From NCBI GenBank assembly GCA_905221605.1, contig CAJNDS010000091.1, positions 203,981-267,980 on the forward strand: DNA of 64,000 nucleotides. Reading direction: 5' to 3'. This DNA is from Symbiodinium natans (lineage: Eukaryota > Sar > Dinophyceae > Suessiales > Symbiodiniaceae). The notes below the pieces were generated by a model. The model had not been told where the DNA came from and searched no databases. It saw only the letters and a list, made by a program, of their open reading frames with translations. A program made the position numbers and the translations under genes. Of this stretch, positions 20,346-30,926 are shown piece after piece. Numbering within the stretch: position 1 is the first letter of the stretch; every line of letters starts with the position of its first letter.

Positions 20346-20865
20346 AAGCAGACCTTCTCGCACAAACAAAAGGGTTTAGGGCTCAGGGTCAGTAGGGATG
20401 AGTCTGCATTCTCAGGGCTTAGTAGGACTCAACAGGGATTAGTAGGGTTTAGTAGGGCTTGGTAGTGTTCAAGCTTGTTCCTAGCCTCTACAAGTGGGAT
20501 CCCACGACCTTCCTTTGGGATTAGACTGGCCACGTGCGCGAGATTCATACCACAGAGCCAGGCGCAACGAGGACACCTGGCTCAACGTGCGACACGTTAA
20601 GCCCATCCGAAACTCTAAACTCTAAACCCTGAACCCTAAACCCCCTAAACCTTAGCCCCTAAGAGGGCGGGAAGGGGAGGTCGTAGGAACGAAACAGGCA
20701 GCTCTCGCAGAAGGAGCAAGCGACTTGTGACCTAAGACCGTATCAACCCGAAACACACTTTCAGCCCGATAAGCCCTAATAAAAATACAATAGGGGTCGG
20801 AATCCAATAGTATTCCCTTCTGGTCCCTGCATAATTTTGCCATAATCAACCCCAAAACCCTATTC

Positions 20866-21099
20866 AAACAGAGTCAGCTTCTTGAGAATGACATCCGCAC
20901 ACATGTGCTTGAACCTGTGTGGGCTCCTGCTGAAGAATGTGCTTGCTGCAAGAAACTTCTTAATTACTCGATTGAACCTAGGAATCTCACACGAAGATGT
21001 CCTAAGCCGCATGACATTCCTGTACAGACTCTGGACCTTTGGTCACAGAAATATGATGCAATGCTTTTGCTGCTGCAGTCCATCTGCAGCAAGTTGTAG
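20866..21099 (+). CDS. Truncated coding fragment inside the 318-bp insertion
   Basis: Open from the insertion edge: ...NDIRTHVLEPVWAPAEECAC... followed by CKKLLNYSIEPRNL and LDLWSQKYDAMLLLLQSICS. A CACC zinc-ribbon-like cluster is visible. There is no ATG in frame at the start, so it is probably an internal or 3' exon captured from a gene. Family not recognised. Confidence 0.4.
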   Translation, partial: KQSQLLENDIRTHVLEPVWAPAEECACCKKLLNYSIEPRNLTRRCPKPHDIPVQTLDLWSQKYDAMLLLLQSICSKL

Positions 21100-21183
21100 A
21101 TCTGTTCAGTGCTCTGAGCTTTTGCTGAGGATGCAGATGACATCTTCTTGAATTATTGACTTCGACAGGCTTTCGCCCGCATA
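20866..21183 (+). mobile_element. 318-bp insertion with 16-bp target duplication carrying an open frame
   Basis: CCCCAAAACCCTATTC occurs at 20850-20865 and again at 21184-21199. Other copies of the host repeat (3472-3573, 49429-49527) have it once, so the 318 bp between were inserted. The insert opens at its first base and stays open for 77 codons to a stop at 21097-21099. That suggests a reverse-copied coding piece or a gene-bearing element. No poly-A tail is seen. Confidence 0.55.
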
Positions 21184-21299
21184 CCCCAAAACCCTATTCT
21201 AATTATTCAGGCCCCTTAGCCCTACTCCCTAAACCCTAAGCCCTAAGCCCTAAACCCCAAACCCTAAACCCTAAACCCTCAACCGTAACCACCCCAAAC

Positions 21300-22338
21300 C
21301 CTAAACCTTCAGTTCGCGATGTACTTGCACCCTACTTCTGAGGGCGTCGCAAGGACAAGCAACACAAGAGAAGCAGTAGGAGCACAGAAGGGCCCCCCGA
21401 GTTGACTAGAAAGCCAGCGCCTACTTCTGAGGGCGGCGCAAGAGGACAAACCTAAGAGAAACTCGAAAAAAGAGCCTTGCTGGGACCGATGTGTACGACC
21501 CTTATTATGCCCCTCACATGTTCAAGAGGTCGTTGGCACATGGAATGCTGCAATGGCCAATGATTGTGGGACGTCGTTGGGAGTGGGCCATCAAGGGTCA
21601 AGGAGTGGAGGGGCCACCGGAGTAGCGGGGGTAGCTCGTCTGAGCACTGCCCTTGCGTTTTCTCTGTGTAGAGTGATGCCCAGGGCCTGGTAGAGGCGTT
21701 CGGCTTCCTGGCTCGCCCCATCGCCGCTGCTGGTGCTCAACGCAAGTGCGAGGTCCTTCCAGGCCTTGACGGCCGCAGGCGCCCAGCCTCCCCCACACGC
21801 CTCCACGACGAGTGGGATGAATTGGAAGCCCGAAGCGCTGCACACGGCTTGTGTGTTCTGGTAAGTGCGCTTGCGGGCCTCGTAGTCCTCGACCGGCTTG
21901 CTCCCGTCGTTGGTGACGATTCGGAGGTTGCCCTGTTGGAGACCAGATGTGACGGCAAGGTCGAAGGCCGCCGGCCCGTGGGCCCCCCAGCTTCCGACCC
22001 AGACGTCGGCAGGCCTCCTGCCGCCCGCCCCACGGCCACCATCTTCAGGGGCGCCAGCTTCACAAGGGCGGGGAGGGAGGAGCCCAGGTTTTTCAACCTC
22101 AGGGTTGAGCCCGGCTGCTTGGGCGCGGGCTGCAAGGAGGGACCGGAGCCGATTATGGCGCTTCACGCGATCCCCTCCGCAAGGGCAGACCCGGGCATGG
22201 TCCCCCATACGGTCGTTCACCCCGTCGCACAGGGGGCAGGCTTCATCAGATGCCAAGACTGGGAGGCGCAGGCGCTGACGGAGCATGACCTTGAAGAGAG
22301 CTGGGGAGGCCTGCAGACCAAGAGCCTCTGCAGGTGGC
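21300..22338 (-). mobile_element. 5'-truncated non-LTR retrotransposon with restriction-like endonuclease
   Basis: The 3' end of a LINE of the endonuclease-after-RT type. Its 5' edge on the minus strand is cut exactly at a telomere-like array (22339-22431). The 3' UTR contains two imperfect copies of a block beginning CCTACTTCTGAGGGCG, 89 bp apart (21331 and 21420), and then meets another array near 21300. No poly-A tail or target duplication was seen. Confidence 0.6.
21591..22334 (-). CDS. RLE-type endonuclease domain, C-terminal fragment of a LINE ORF
   Basis: An open frame of about 248 codons that is already open at the 5' break (PAEALGLQASPALFK...); the first ATG is at 22286. It begins with an RLRLP segment as found after LINE reverse transcriptases. 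A zinc motif follows (CPLC...DHARVC), then CGGDRVKRHN with the conserved RHN, then RPADVWV and AAFDLAVTSGL, which supply the acidic residues of the PD-(D/E)XK fold. Next comes an ARKRTYQNT helix and GFQFIPLVVEACGGGW, ending at TGA 21591-21593. No internal stop. The polymerase is missing, so this is a dead fragment. Similar proteins are abundant in Symbiodiniaceae in my knowledge. Confidence 0.7.
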   Translation of the reverse strand, partial: PAEALGLQASPALFKVMLRQRLRLPVLASDEACPLCDGVNDRMGDHARVCPCGGDRVKRHNRLRSLLAARAQAAGLNPEVEKPGLLPPRPCEAGAPEDGGRGAGGRRPADVWVGSWGAHGPAAFDLAVTSGLQQGNLRIVTNDGSKPVEDYEARKRTYQNTQAVCSASGFQFIPLVVEACGGGWAPAAVKAWKDLALALSTSSGDGASQEAERLYQALGITLHRENARAVLRRATPATPVAPPLLDP

Positions 22339-22431
22339 CTAAACCCTAAACCCTAAACCCTAAACCCTAAACCCTAAACCCTAAACCCTAAACCCTAAAC
22401 CCTAAACCCTAAACCCTAAACCCTAAACCCT
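22339..22431 (+). repeat. CCCTAAA array at the break of the LINE fragment
   Basis: About 13 units, starting exactly where the LINE frame is cut. Confidence 0.9.
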
Positions 22432-22536
22432 ACACTCTGGTAGGAAGGTGCGGTCGACATCATGGGCGCCGGACACAGAGCCAGCAGCCCCCAGGGCCAG
22501 CCTTGGGCTTGGAAAGGGGTGCTTTGTGGGGTAGGG

Positions 22537-22599
22537 TTTAGGGTTTAGGGTTTAGGGTTTAGGGTTTAGGGTTTAGGGTTTAGGGTTTAGGGTTTAGGG
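22537..22599 (+). repeat. TTTAGGG array, 9 units
   Basis: Perfect heptamers. Confidence 0.9.
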
Positions 22600-23690
22600 T
22601 TTGAGGGCTTACCGACGGAGTGCTCAAGGTGTGGGAGGTGGGATATTGGGAATGTTGAGGACTGGGGGGCGGCGGGGGGGGGGGGGGGTTGATCTGAAGT
22701 CTGTTCGGAACCCTGGAATCTAAACCCTAAACCCGAACCCCCCCCCCCCTTTTTCGCGGAATGCCCCAAGCTCCTAAACCCCAAAGCTCAATGGGTTGGC
22801 TAGGGCTAAGCGACGCCCAAAAGGGGAATGCTTGCGCCAAGAATGGCATGTTGTCATGTTGAACAAGTGCCATGTACCTCGAGTGTTTTGGGGTTTATAG
22901 GGTTCAGGGTTTAGCGTTCATGGGTACTTTTAAGTAGGGTTCTAACCAGGGTAACTACGGCAAGGTGCTGAGCAAAGGCACTTCTAAAACACAAGCAGGA
23001 GAGGGAAGGGTTTTTAGAAGAAGTTTCCAAGGACCCTCATTTGAAGAACCGATCCGAAGCCCTCGGCCCTAAACCGTAATTTCCTGAATCCCCTAAACCC
23101 CCTAAACCCCCAACCCCACACACACACATACACAAACAAAAACAACAAAAAACAACATACAACACGCATACACAAAACAGAGGCCCAACTGTTAAGTCCG
23201 TGCCCGAAGCGCACGGCCAGCGATGCACAAGCAGCTGCCGGGCATTCCTTCGCGAGGATTTCTGATATTGGCTTAGTTCAGGGTTTAGGGCTTGGACAAA
23301 AGGGCTTAGCGTCCAGCAGCTTTAGGGGCGTAGGAGGCTTTAAGGATGGAGGTACTTTTGGGGGCTGCACCCAAGCCTACACCCTCATAATCCAAACTGC
23401 CTCTGAATTCACCCTAAACCCTCGCCGTCACCAAGAAAAGGGGGCACCGCTGTATGATCCCATAGATGTTCGAAGAGCCACGAGTAACCAGGAATACAAA
23501 AAGGGCGCCCTTTTTTGTTCAAAAGGGTCTAAGGGAACCTGAAACCTAGTGTGAGTGAGTGAGTGAGGGAGTGAGTGAGTGAGTGAGTATCGACCTGCAC
23601 TTACGGTGCGGCCTACCTAACTTCTCAGGGAGGCTCCAGAAGCGTCATCGCCCCCCTCCGTCACAGAGTTCAAGTGGGGGAAAGAACTAG
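22600..23690. other. Unique DNA with homopolymers and family D fragment
   Basis: G15 near 22675, C11 near 22740, CA-rich 23105-23160, GTGA repeat. No supported gene. Confidence 0.5.
23549..23588 (+). repeat. GTGA tetranucleotide repeat
   Basis: About nine units, one GGGA variant. Confidence 0.9.
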
Positions 23691-23823
23691 CTAGTGCAGA
23701 CAGTCACAGTGTGGAAAGCTGGGGCACGTATATTCAAACCCAAAGAGACGGGGACACAAAGCCCCTTGACCTAGTCTGCATGTCGTCATGATGCACCGAA
23801 GAATGTCATCATCTAGACTGTGA

Positions 23824-23994
23824 CGGACGCGGCCTTGTGTTGACCTCACTGCTAACAGTCTTGCTGTCATCTTCGAGGCTTCGCCAAAGCTGCAAACCAC
23901 CACAAATGCGGTCGCTGCAACCATGAAGCAAGCTGAGGTGTTGGAATACCGGCCCGACATGCTGCAATTTGATTCGAAGAACAAGTTGCGCCAC
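23824..23994 (+). CDS. Possible 3' exon
   Basis: Fifty-seven codons open to TAG at 23995, including VDLTANSLAVIFEASPKLQT and LEYRPDMLQFDSKNKLRH. No ATG. It lies in a rare repeat-poor block. Low confidence because the minus strand is open here too. Confidence 0.25.
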
Positions 23995-23997
23995 TAG

Positions 23998-24741
23998 AGC
24001 AAAACCAAAAAATAACCTAAGGGCAGCATGAGAACCGTGAGCCCTCTCGATGTCAGTGAGCTAATAGTGCATCGTCGAGTTTCGCAAGAAACTGAGGGGA
24101 ACACACTCAAACGTTAGTAACACTGCGGCGCTTTAAGGATTGAGGCCAGCTCGGAGATCCGCCTCTGTGGGCGGCACAAGGGGAGCACTGACGCCCCGGC
24201 TGAGCGTCACTTAACCACAAAAGCCAACGGGCCCGCGAGTCCGCATTAGGCCATGGCCTCCTCGGGGGATGGACTGCGGTGTTTGCCTGCCACCAGAGCG
24301 GGAGTCTGTCCGCCGCACCGCCCTTCCTCTCTGCACCGGGAACACCCGTGCACAGCTATCCTGAGACTGCGGGCCGAAGACACGGCGACGCCTGTCAACC
24401 ACCCCGCCTCACTACGCCGGGTCCGCCCGAACGCAGCATATTACGTTCCGCCGCCAGCGCGGCCCGGCGGCGCTATGTGGCCCTCACATGATGCCCACGG
24501 GCGGCTACCATGGTTTTCCAACTCACCTGCTCAAGCTCCGGCTTCCCTGCAAAATTGCGCTCGTGACTGCTGTGACAGCATGCGGGACAGTGACGAACTT
24601 AGTGAAAGAGTTGCGCAGGTCAAACTTTCACTGCAACTTTCCCGGTAGAACAGAAGCTCCCCAAATCACAGAAGCAATATTTAGGATGTACGTAACCTCA
24701 TGTGTCTTCAAAACGGCTGCGGAATGGGTGTGACTCAAGAA
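23998..24741. other. Repeat-poor block without assignable gene
   Basis: GC-rich single-copy-looking DNA with overlapping frames on both strands and no family match. A minus-strand GAGCAG|GTGAGT donor near 24520-24535 hints at an intron of the 24.7-25.3 kb gene. A CTCTGTGGGCGGCACAAG motif at 24160 recalls the LINE 3' tail at 21420. Confidence 0.3.
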
Positions 24742-24933
24742 TCACAGTATTCGGGTGACAGAACTAACGCTGAACTGGTGGTCACCAGGTCCTTCCTCCA
24801 TTCTCAGCGTATCTTCTGGCCGCAGGTAATTGAACTGGACTGCAATTTCAATAGCAGTCACATCCATACAGGTCAGCACATGTGGCGTGAACCGCACTTT
24901 GTCCGCTTTGGTACTAGCGGTCTGAGTGCTCAC
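24742..24933 (-). CDS. Continuation of the 24930-25280 gene in another frame
   Basis: Abuts the stop of the upstream frame; it would begin at GTG, so it is not an independent start. Reads DKVRFTPHVLTCMDVTAIEI and AVQFNYLRPEDTLRMEEGPG before a stop. The two together look like one broken or spliced product. Confidence 0.3.
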   Translation of the reverse strand: MSTQTASTKADKVRFTPHVLTCMDVTAIEIAVQFNYLRPEDTLRMEEGPGDHQFSVSSVTRIL

Positions 24934-25280
24934 ATGTCACGCGCAATCTGGCCAACCTTCATGACATTCCCGGGCAGGACTCCAACATTGGTTTCAAAGC
25001 TTTGCGTAGTGAATGCGACATTCAGCTGAGCTAAATTCGCAGGATAAAGAGTCGGATCTTGCTTGACATTGGCCAAAGGCTTGTTTTTGTCCTTCTCAAA
25101 ACCCTTCGTCGCTTTGCCTTTGCCCTTGCTGTTGGAGGATGAGGCTTCAGTTTTCTCGGTTTTTGTCCGGTACTCACTGAACCTCTCTTTCACAGACAAC
25201 TTCTGGCGCTTCTTCTGCTGCTCAGAGGATGGGGCAGCAGGTTTCTCATCAGCGGGTGGGTCAGCGCCCTTCTCCGCCAT
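24930..25280 (-). CDS. Unknown lysine/serine-rich protein, probable first exon
   Basis: Starts at ATG in the context GCCATGG and runs 116 codons to TGA. Acidic/alanine head (MAEKGADPPADEKPAAP), then a basic low-complexity stretch (KKRQKLSVKER, SKGKGKATKG), then a folded-looking tail (LAQLNVAFTTQSFETNVGVL...). Directly after the stop a second frame continues (TASTKADKVRFTPHVLTC...) for about 60 codons, so a frameshift or a splice near 24930 is likely. Family not recognised. Confidence 0.45.
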   Translation of the reverse strand: MAEKGADPPADEKPAAPSSEQQKKRQKLSVKERFSEYRTKTEKTEASSSNSKGKGKATKGFEKDKNKPLANVKQDPTLYPANLAQLNVAFTTQSFETNVGVLPGNVMKVGQIARDM

Positions 25281-25661
25281 GGCGTCAGAAGAGTCAATGA
25301 GCTTGAACAGCTGGAAAACTGCGCGGGAAAGCAGAATAAGTACGCAAATGCATTCTTCTAAAAATCCATAATAAAATGATTTTTAGACCTGAAACTAGAA
25401 AAACAAGGGAATGGGGGCCTACTCTGGGTCCCAGTAGCCTTAAACCCGAAACCCTAAACCCCAAACCCTAAACCCTAAACCCTGAACCCCAAACAAAAAC
25501 CCCCAAAAAACAAGGGAATGGTGGCCAACTCTGTGTCCTAGCTTCTGATAGGAACCTCTAAAAGTAGGTACCCCCGCATAAAAGTTGGGTAGTATAACTT
25601 GGGGGATTGCACTGGTAGCCCCTTGCAGCTGCTGTATTCGTTGTAGACTAGCCTTTTTGGG

Positions 25662-25762
25662 GTTTAGGGTTTAGGGTTTCGGGTTTAGGGTACCCTAAAC
25701 CCTAAACCCTAAACCCTAAACCCTAACCCCTAAACCCTAAACCCTAAACCCTAAACCCTAAG
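25662..25762 (+). repeat. Head-to-head TTTAGGG/CCCTAAA junction
   Basis: TTTAGGG units meet CCCTAAA units at a 22-bp perfect palindrome centred on GTAC (25681-25702). Confidence 0.85.
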
Positions 25763-25969
25763 GCCACTCACTTCGAGAACCGCCCATGTAGCCATGGATC
25801 CAACAGGGAAGCCCACGAGATGACCTGAAGCACAGGCCACAGATGAACCCTAAACTTAACCCGAGCCCTGATTCCGGTTTCGGGTTTAGGGTTTAGGGTT
25901 GAGGGTTTAGGGTTGAGGGTTTAGGGTTTAGGATTTAGGGTTTAAAGGTTTAGGGTTTAGGGTTTAGGG

Positions 25970-26097
25970 TTTCAGGGTTTCAGGGTTTCAGGGTTTCAGG
26001 GTTTCAGGGTTCAGGGTTTCAGGGTTTCAGGGTTTCAGGGTTTCAGGGTTTCAGGGTTTCAGGGTTTCAGGGTTTCAGGGTTTCAGGGTTTCAGGGT
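25970..26097 (+). repeat. TTTCAGGG octamer array, about 16 units
   Basis: Homogeneous 8-mer variant following ordinary TTTAGGG. Confidence 0.9.
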
Positions 26098-26939
26098 CTC
26101 AGGGTCTCACGGTCTAGGGTCTAACTTTGTTCATAGGGAAGAAGGGAACGAGAGACAAGTTACCTATTTCCCGGTTGTGCCTGCTAGGGACTGGTAGCTG
26201 GGAGAGGGGAGGGAGGTGACTGCTGTAAAAACTATAGGGGTCCCAAAAATGTTGGATAAGGTGGTTGCTCCGCTTTGTTTGTCTTTTTGAATCGGGGGGC
26301 ATGTGGCCGGGGGGACGGGGAGGGGAGCCTAAACCCTATAAACCCTAAACCCTATCAGGGGTTTTGTTGCAGAGGGGCTGCCTAATTTAAGGCTGGCACA
26401 GGCGGCAGTTGTGGGTTGGCACTGAGACCATGCAGTAGCTTACTGGCTCTTCGTAGGGACCCTGGGAATATACCCTACGCGTTATCTTTAGGGCTTAGGC
26501 TGTAGGCTTTAGGCTTTAGGCTTTAGGCTTTAGGGTGTAGGGTTTAGGGTTAGGCTGAAGGCGCTGCTTCTGCCAAACTCTCTGCTGGTGGTTGACGGTT
26601 TACCTCAGTACCCTCCTCCAAACGCAAAAGCCTTAAACCATCAAACCCCAAAGCCTAAACCATACCCTCATCCCGCTACCCCCCTCTCCCCCTCCCCATG
26701 GCCACCCCTTAGAAGCTGTCTCTCAAGCATGCCGCGTCCGGCATCGTGCTTCCTGCCTGTGGAGCCCTACACCCTGAACCCTGAACCCTAAACCGGAAAC
26801 CCTAAACCCTAAGCTCAATTGCGCCAGGAGATCACTAATGCCGGCATCGCCATGCAAAACCCGGACCCAAAGCCCCCAACATCTGCTAAAGCGCAAGGCT
26901 TCCCTAGAGGCCCGTAAAACTCTCATACAAAACCGTAGA

Positions 26940-27175
26940 TACAACCCTCATATATATATATATACACACATATGTATGTGTATATATATATATGTGTATA
27001 TATAAATATATGTGTATATATATATATATATATAGTAACCCGAAAAAATGTCCATGGAAGTATGCCTTTGTTCATATGTATATGTATATGCGTGTACACA
27101 TAGAAAAACTCACCCTCATATATCACTGTCAATATGTCTATATATATATATAAGGGACACACTCTTTATCTTATA

Positions 27176-27206
<31 letters not shown>

Positions 27207-27300
27207 TTATATGTATATACATATATATATATATATATTATATATTATATATATATATATCATACAAAATATATATATATATATATATACCCCCCCCCCC
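26940..27300 (+). repeat. TA/GTATA microsatellite block
   Basis: About 350 bp of TATATA/TATGTA ending in a C16 run (27291-27307). Confidence 0.85.
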
Positions 27301-27494
27301 CCCCCCTATGAACCCCTTAGCCTACCCTGTGCACAACCTGGCTTGGCACCTCGGCACGCGCCATCGACCGGGAGTCCAGGCGGTCGAGCCTGGGGGGGGG
27401 GGGGGGGGGGGAGTTGCAAGCTTGCCACAGGGGCTGCGAAAGAAAACAAAAATGTTTCAGCAAACGCAAGTAAATCTTAAAAACATGTAATTCT

Positions 27495-27745
27495 ACGCAC
27501 ACACACATATACATATATCATAGACTACAGTTTTGTATTTTATGTATTATTATATTACACATGTTTATATATATATATATATATATGCATATGTGTGTGT
27601 GGCCACTTCTCTGAATTCTGGTCCCTCCTGGGCTCACGATTATCAGGCAGGTCCCAGATGCCGCACAAAAAGAGGCCGCAATTTCGAGAATTGACCATAA
27701 ATATAAATACATATATATATATATATATGTGTGTATTTAGGTCTG
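27495..27745 (+). repeat. CA and TA microsatellites
   Basis: CACACATATACATATA, then TATATA tracts at 27567-27590 and 27710-27732, around a short unique piece. Confidence 0.8.
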
Positions 27746-27747
27746 GG

Positions 27748-27824
27748 TCTTGGGTCTTGGGTCTTGGGTCTTGGGTCTTGGGTCTTGGGTCTTGGGTCTT
27801 GGGTCTTGGGTCTTAGGTCTTGGG
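27748..27824 (+). repeat. TCTTGGG array, 11 units
   Basis: Heptamer with three substitutions relative to TTTAGGG; one unit is TCTTAGG. Confidence 0.9.
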
Positions 27825-28358
27825 TCTAGGGTCTGGGGTCTAGGGTCTAGAGTCTAGGGTTTAGGGTTTGGAGTTCTAAAGGATTACACAGGAGGGATAT
27901 ATTTTGAGGCAAAGGTTGCAAGTCTTCAAGGCTTTCGGAATGACAGGCATTCAAAGGGTTATCAGGGCTGAGGAAAGTTAAGTTCTTTGGGGGGGGGAAC
28001 TAGGGGTGTTTGGGTTTAGGGTTTAGTGTTTAGGGTTTAGGGATGCAGTGCTAGGTTTCAGAATTTGGGCATATAGCCCCCAATAAACCAAAAAGTCTTT
28101 GACAGGGATTGGGGTTTGGGGTTTAGGGTATTTAGTATCCCCCCCCTTTTTTTCGCATAATGGGGAAACACCCCGACCCAAAACCCTAAACCCTAAACCC
28201 TGAACCCTAAACCCGAAACCCTGAACCCTAAACCCTAAACCCTAAACCCTATACCCTAGGGAGAAACATCCCAAATTGAGGGCTTCAAGCTTCGATCGAT
28301 GTGTCGGGCATGAGTGCCTTTCGTGGCTTGCGGGCTCCGAGGGCTCCAGCAGCTTCCG

Positions 28359-28870
28359 TTTAGGGTTTAGGGTTTAGGGTTTAGGGTTTAGGTTTAGGGT
28401 TTAGGGTTTAGGGTTTAGGGTTTAGGGTTTAGGGTTTGGGGTTTGGGGTTTAGGGTTGAGGGTTTAGGGCTTTAGGGGTTTTAGGGTCTTGGGGTTTTAG
28501 GGTTTTAGGGTTTAGGGTTTAGGGGTTTTAGGGTTTTAGGGTTTTAGGGTTTCAGGGTTTAGGGCTTAGGGTTTGAGGGTTTTAGGGTTCAGGGTTTAGG
28601 GGTTTTAGGGTTTTAGGGCTTTAGGGTTTTAGGGTTTTAGGGTTTTAGTGTTTTAGGGTTTTAGGGTTTGAGGGTTTTAGGGTTTAGGGGTTTTAGGGTT
28701 TTAGGGTTTTAGGGTTTTAGGGTTTTAGGGTTTTAGGGTTTGAGGGTTTAGGGTTTAGGGTTTTAGGGCTTTAGGGTTTTGGGGTTTTAGGGTTTTAGGA
28801 TTTGAGGGTTTCAGGGTTTAGGGTTTAGGGTTCAGGGTTCTAGGGTTTTAGGGGTTTAGGGGTTTAGGGG
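28359..28870 (+). repeat. TTTAGGG array passing into TTTTAGGG
   Basis: About 500 bp. Starts as TTTAGGG, then from about 28475 is dominated by the octamer TTTTAGGG. Confidence 0.9.
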
Positions 28871-29960
28871 TTAGGGTTGCATTTCACCCGGGGTTCCGAC
28901 AAATTACAGACATGTAGGGTAAGTACGGTTTTCATCTTTTTGGGTGGGCACTTGTTAACCTACTTGCAAGCAAGCCCTATACCCTAAAGTCTATGGTTAC
29001 GACTTATTTTAGCGGCTCTTTGTGATCTTCATTCTGAGCCACCACTGCGCGTAGCCGTCCGCCATGCCAATCCTCACTTTGTGCGCTTCCAAACTCCAAA
29101 AACGCCAGTCCCAAACCCTCGACGAAATAGACCCCTGGGCCTAAACCCTAGACCCTAAACCCTAAACCCTAAACCCTAAACCCTAAACCCTAAACCCTAA
29201 AACCCTAAACCCTAAGCCCGAATCCCTGCACCTTAAACCAATGCTTCTTCGGGCTTGTGCCGGGAGCTTCGCCACCTTCAGGATTTTCAGGTTCGGGAAA
29301 GTTTCGAATGTTTCGTGGAAAGTTGTGAGGAGTTTCTTCGTTGGCTGTATAGTTTTTCAAGTTGGATGGGCTTGAGGGTTTAGGGTTTCGTACTTCAAAA
29401 AGTTTAAAGGTCAGCAGGGTGCCCCTTTTGTGCTTAAAGGGGTTTATAGGGGAACCTAGAGCCCCCCCAAAAAAGGGAATAAGGCCCCTAAACCCTAAAC
29501 CCTAGACCCTAGACCCTAGACCCTGAACCCTAAACCCTCAACCCTAAACCCTAAACCAAGCAGCTCACTTTCCCTGGGCCAAGTGTGTTGCAGTGTCGGA
29601 TGCCCCTCGCGACAACCGTCGGCGAAAACGACATCCTTGCCGGGATCAGAGAGTCTCCAGCCCGGAGCCCGAAAACCCTAAACCCTAAACCCTAAACCCT
29701 AAACCCTAAATACTAAACCCTAAACCCAAGACTTTGACAGCCAACCAAGAAACAGCTTCTTTGGTTTAGGGCGGGGACATGGGTGTAGGGTTCAGGTATC
29801 CCTAGAACACTAGACTCAAGAGTAACCTAGGAATACGAAGGGTGCCCTTTGTGGCTGAAGGCTTATACTGGAACCTACAGCCTAAGAAAGGGTTTAGGGT
29901 TTAGGGTTTAGGGTTTAAGGTTTAGGGTTTAGGGTTTAGGGAAATTCCCTATTCCGAATA

Positions 29961-30030
29961 CCTTGTGCTCAGCTAGCTGTTCTTGGACTCTGGGTCCAAG
30001 AGTCCAAGAACAGCTAGCTGAGCAACAAGG
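29961..30030. repeat. 31-bp stem inverted repeat
   Basis: CCTTGTGCTCAGCTAGCTGT... pairs with its reverse complement (one bulged A), separated by a 7-nt loop GGGTCCA. Would form a very stable hairpin or cruciform. Confidence 0.7.
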
Positions 30031-30652
30031 CTTAGGGTGAGGGTTTCAGGGTTTATGAGGGATCGCCCTGTGAACCCTGCACCCGAAAACCTATGAACAA
30101 AAAAAGGAGGGAATGCTTCGACTGGGCATCCCTAGAAGAACAGCGTTTCGACGCTAAAACCTAACCCCCTAAGCCCCAAACCCTAAACGCTAAACCCTGA
30201 ACCCCACTTACTTGTCCAGTAACCTGGGGGAATTAAGGGTTAACCTTTGGGATTTTATTGGGATTAGAAGTCCCCAAAAACGTTAAGGGTTACCTAGTCT
30301 ACTGGTAAGCCCAAACCCTAACCCCAGAAAGGAACCCCCTGACTCCAAACCATACACCCACCTTAAATCCTGAACCCGAAACCCTAATCCATAAACCTAA
30401 ACCCCCTGAACCCTAAACCCCCGAAACCCTAAACACCCTAAACCCTAAAACCCCTAACCCCTAAACCCTAAACCCCCTACACCCTAAACCCTAAACCCGA
30501 AACCTTAAACGGAACCCCGAACGCTACGAAACCTTGAGCCCTGAGGATCCTATGAGTGTAAGTCTGAAGCCCTGTGAGCCCCGTGAGTGTAAGTCTGAAC
30601 GCCTAAACCCTAAACCCTAAACCCTAAACCCTAAACCCTAAACCCTGAACCC

Positions 30653-30735
30653 TACTTGGAGGTTCGTGTGTACTTATACGTAGTGTATAGGTACTATGCT
30701 TATGAACGTATTTAGGGTACTTATACCCCTGCTGT
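30653..30735. mobile_element. Partial family B copy
   Basis: Only the left end (TACTTGGAGGTTCGTGTGTA) is clear. Confidence 0.4.
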
Positions 30736-30856
30736 CAAATATGCAGAAACCTTCACGCAAGCCCTAAGCCCTAGACCCTAAACCCTAAACCCGAAACCCT
30801 AAACCCTAAACCCTAAACCCTCAACCCGAAACCCTTATTGAAGGGGAAGCGGCAAG

Positions 30857-30926
30857 GTGATCCCGGAGCTGCGCATCTTCGTCACAGCCGCCCCCCTGGT
30901 GAACAGGCAGATGCGAAGGGGCATGG
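30857..30926 (+). CDS. Exon-like segment
   Basis: AAGCGGCAAG acceptor, 23 codons (VIPELRIFVTAAPLVNRQMR...), donor GCATGG|GTTTAGGG. CCCTAAA repeats lie before it and TTTAGGG repeats after it. Confidence 0.5.

Larger units (their letters stand above)
20788..21220 (+). mobile_element. Family C repeat interrupted by the 318-bp insertion
   Basis: AGGGGTCGGAATCCAATAGT... up to 20865, resumed at 21184-21220 (CCCCAAAACCCTATTC then TTATTCAGGCCCCTTA). Confidence 0.55.
25380..26940. other. Array-rich region
   Basis: Arrays at 25440-25495, 25662-25762, 25885-25960 and 25970-26097, a TTTAGGC-like block at 26500-26535, and a 26100-26330 unique stretch. No supported gene. Confidence 0.5.
27840..30600. other. 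Array-rich region with family D copies
   Basis: Arrays at 28185-28255, 28359-28870, 29140-29215, 29676-29725, 29885-29940 and 30395-30500. Possible exon-like pieces near 29030-29100 (AVRHANPHFVRFQ) and 29570-29660 are too weak to call. Confidence 0.5.

Noticed and set aside
27048-27490. Tyr/Ile-rich frames in TA microsatellites
   Set aside because: Pure low-complexity translation.
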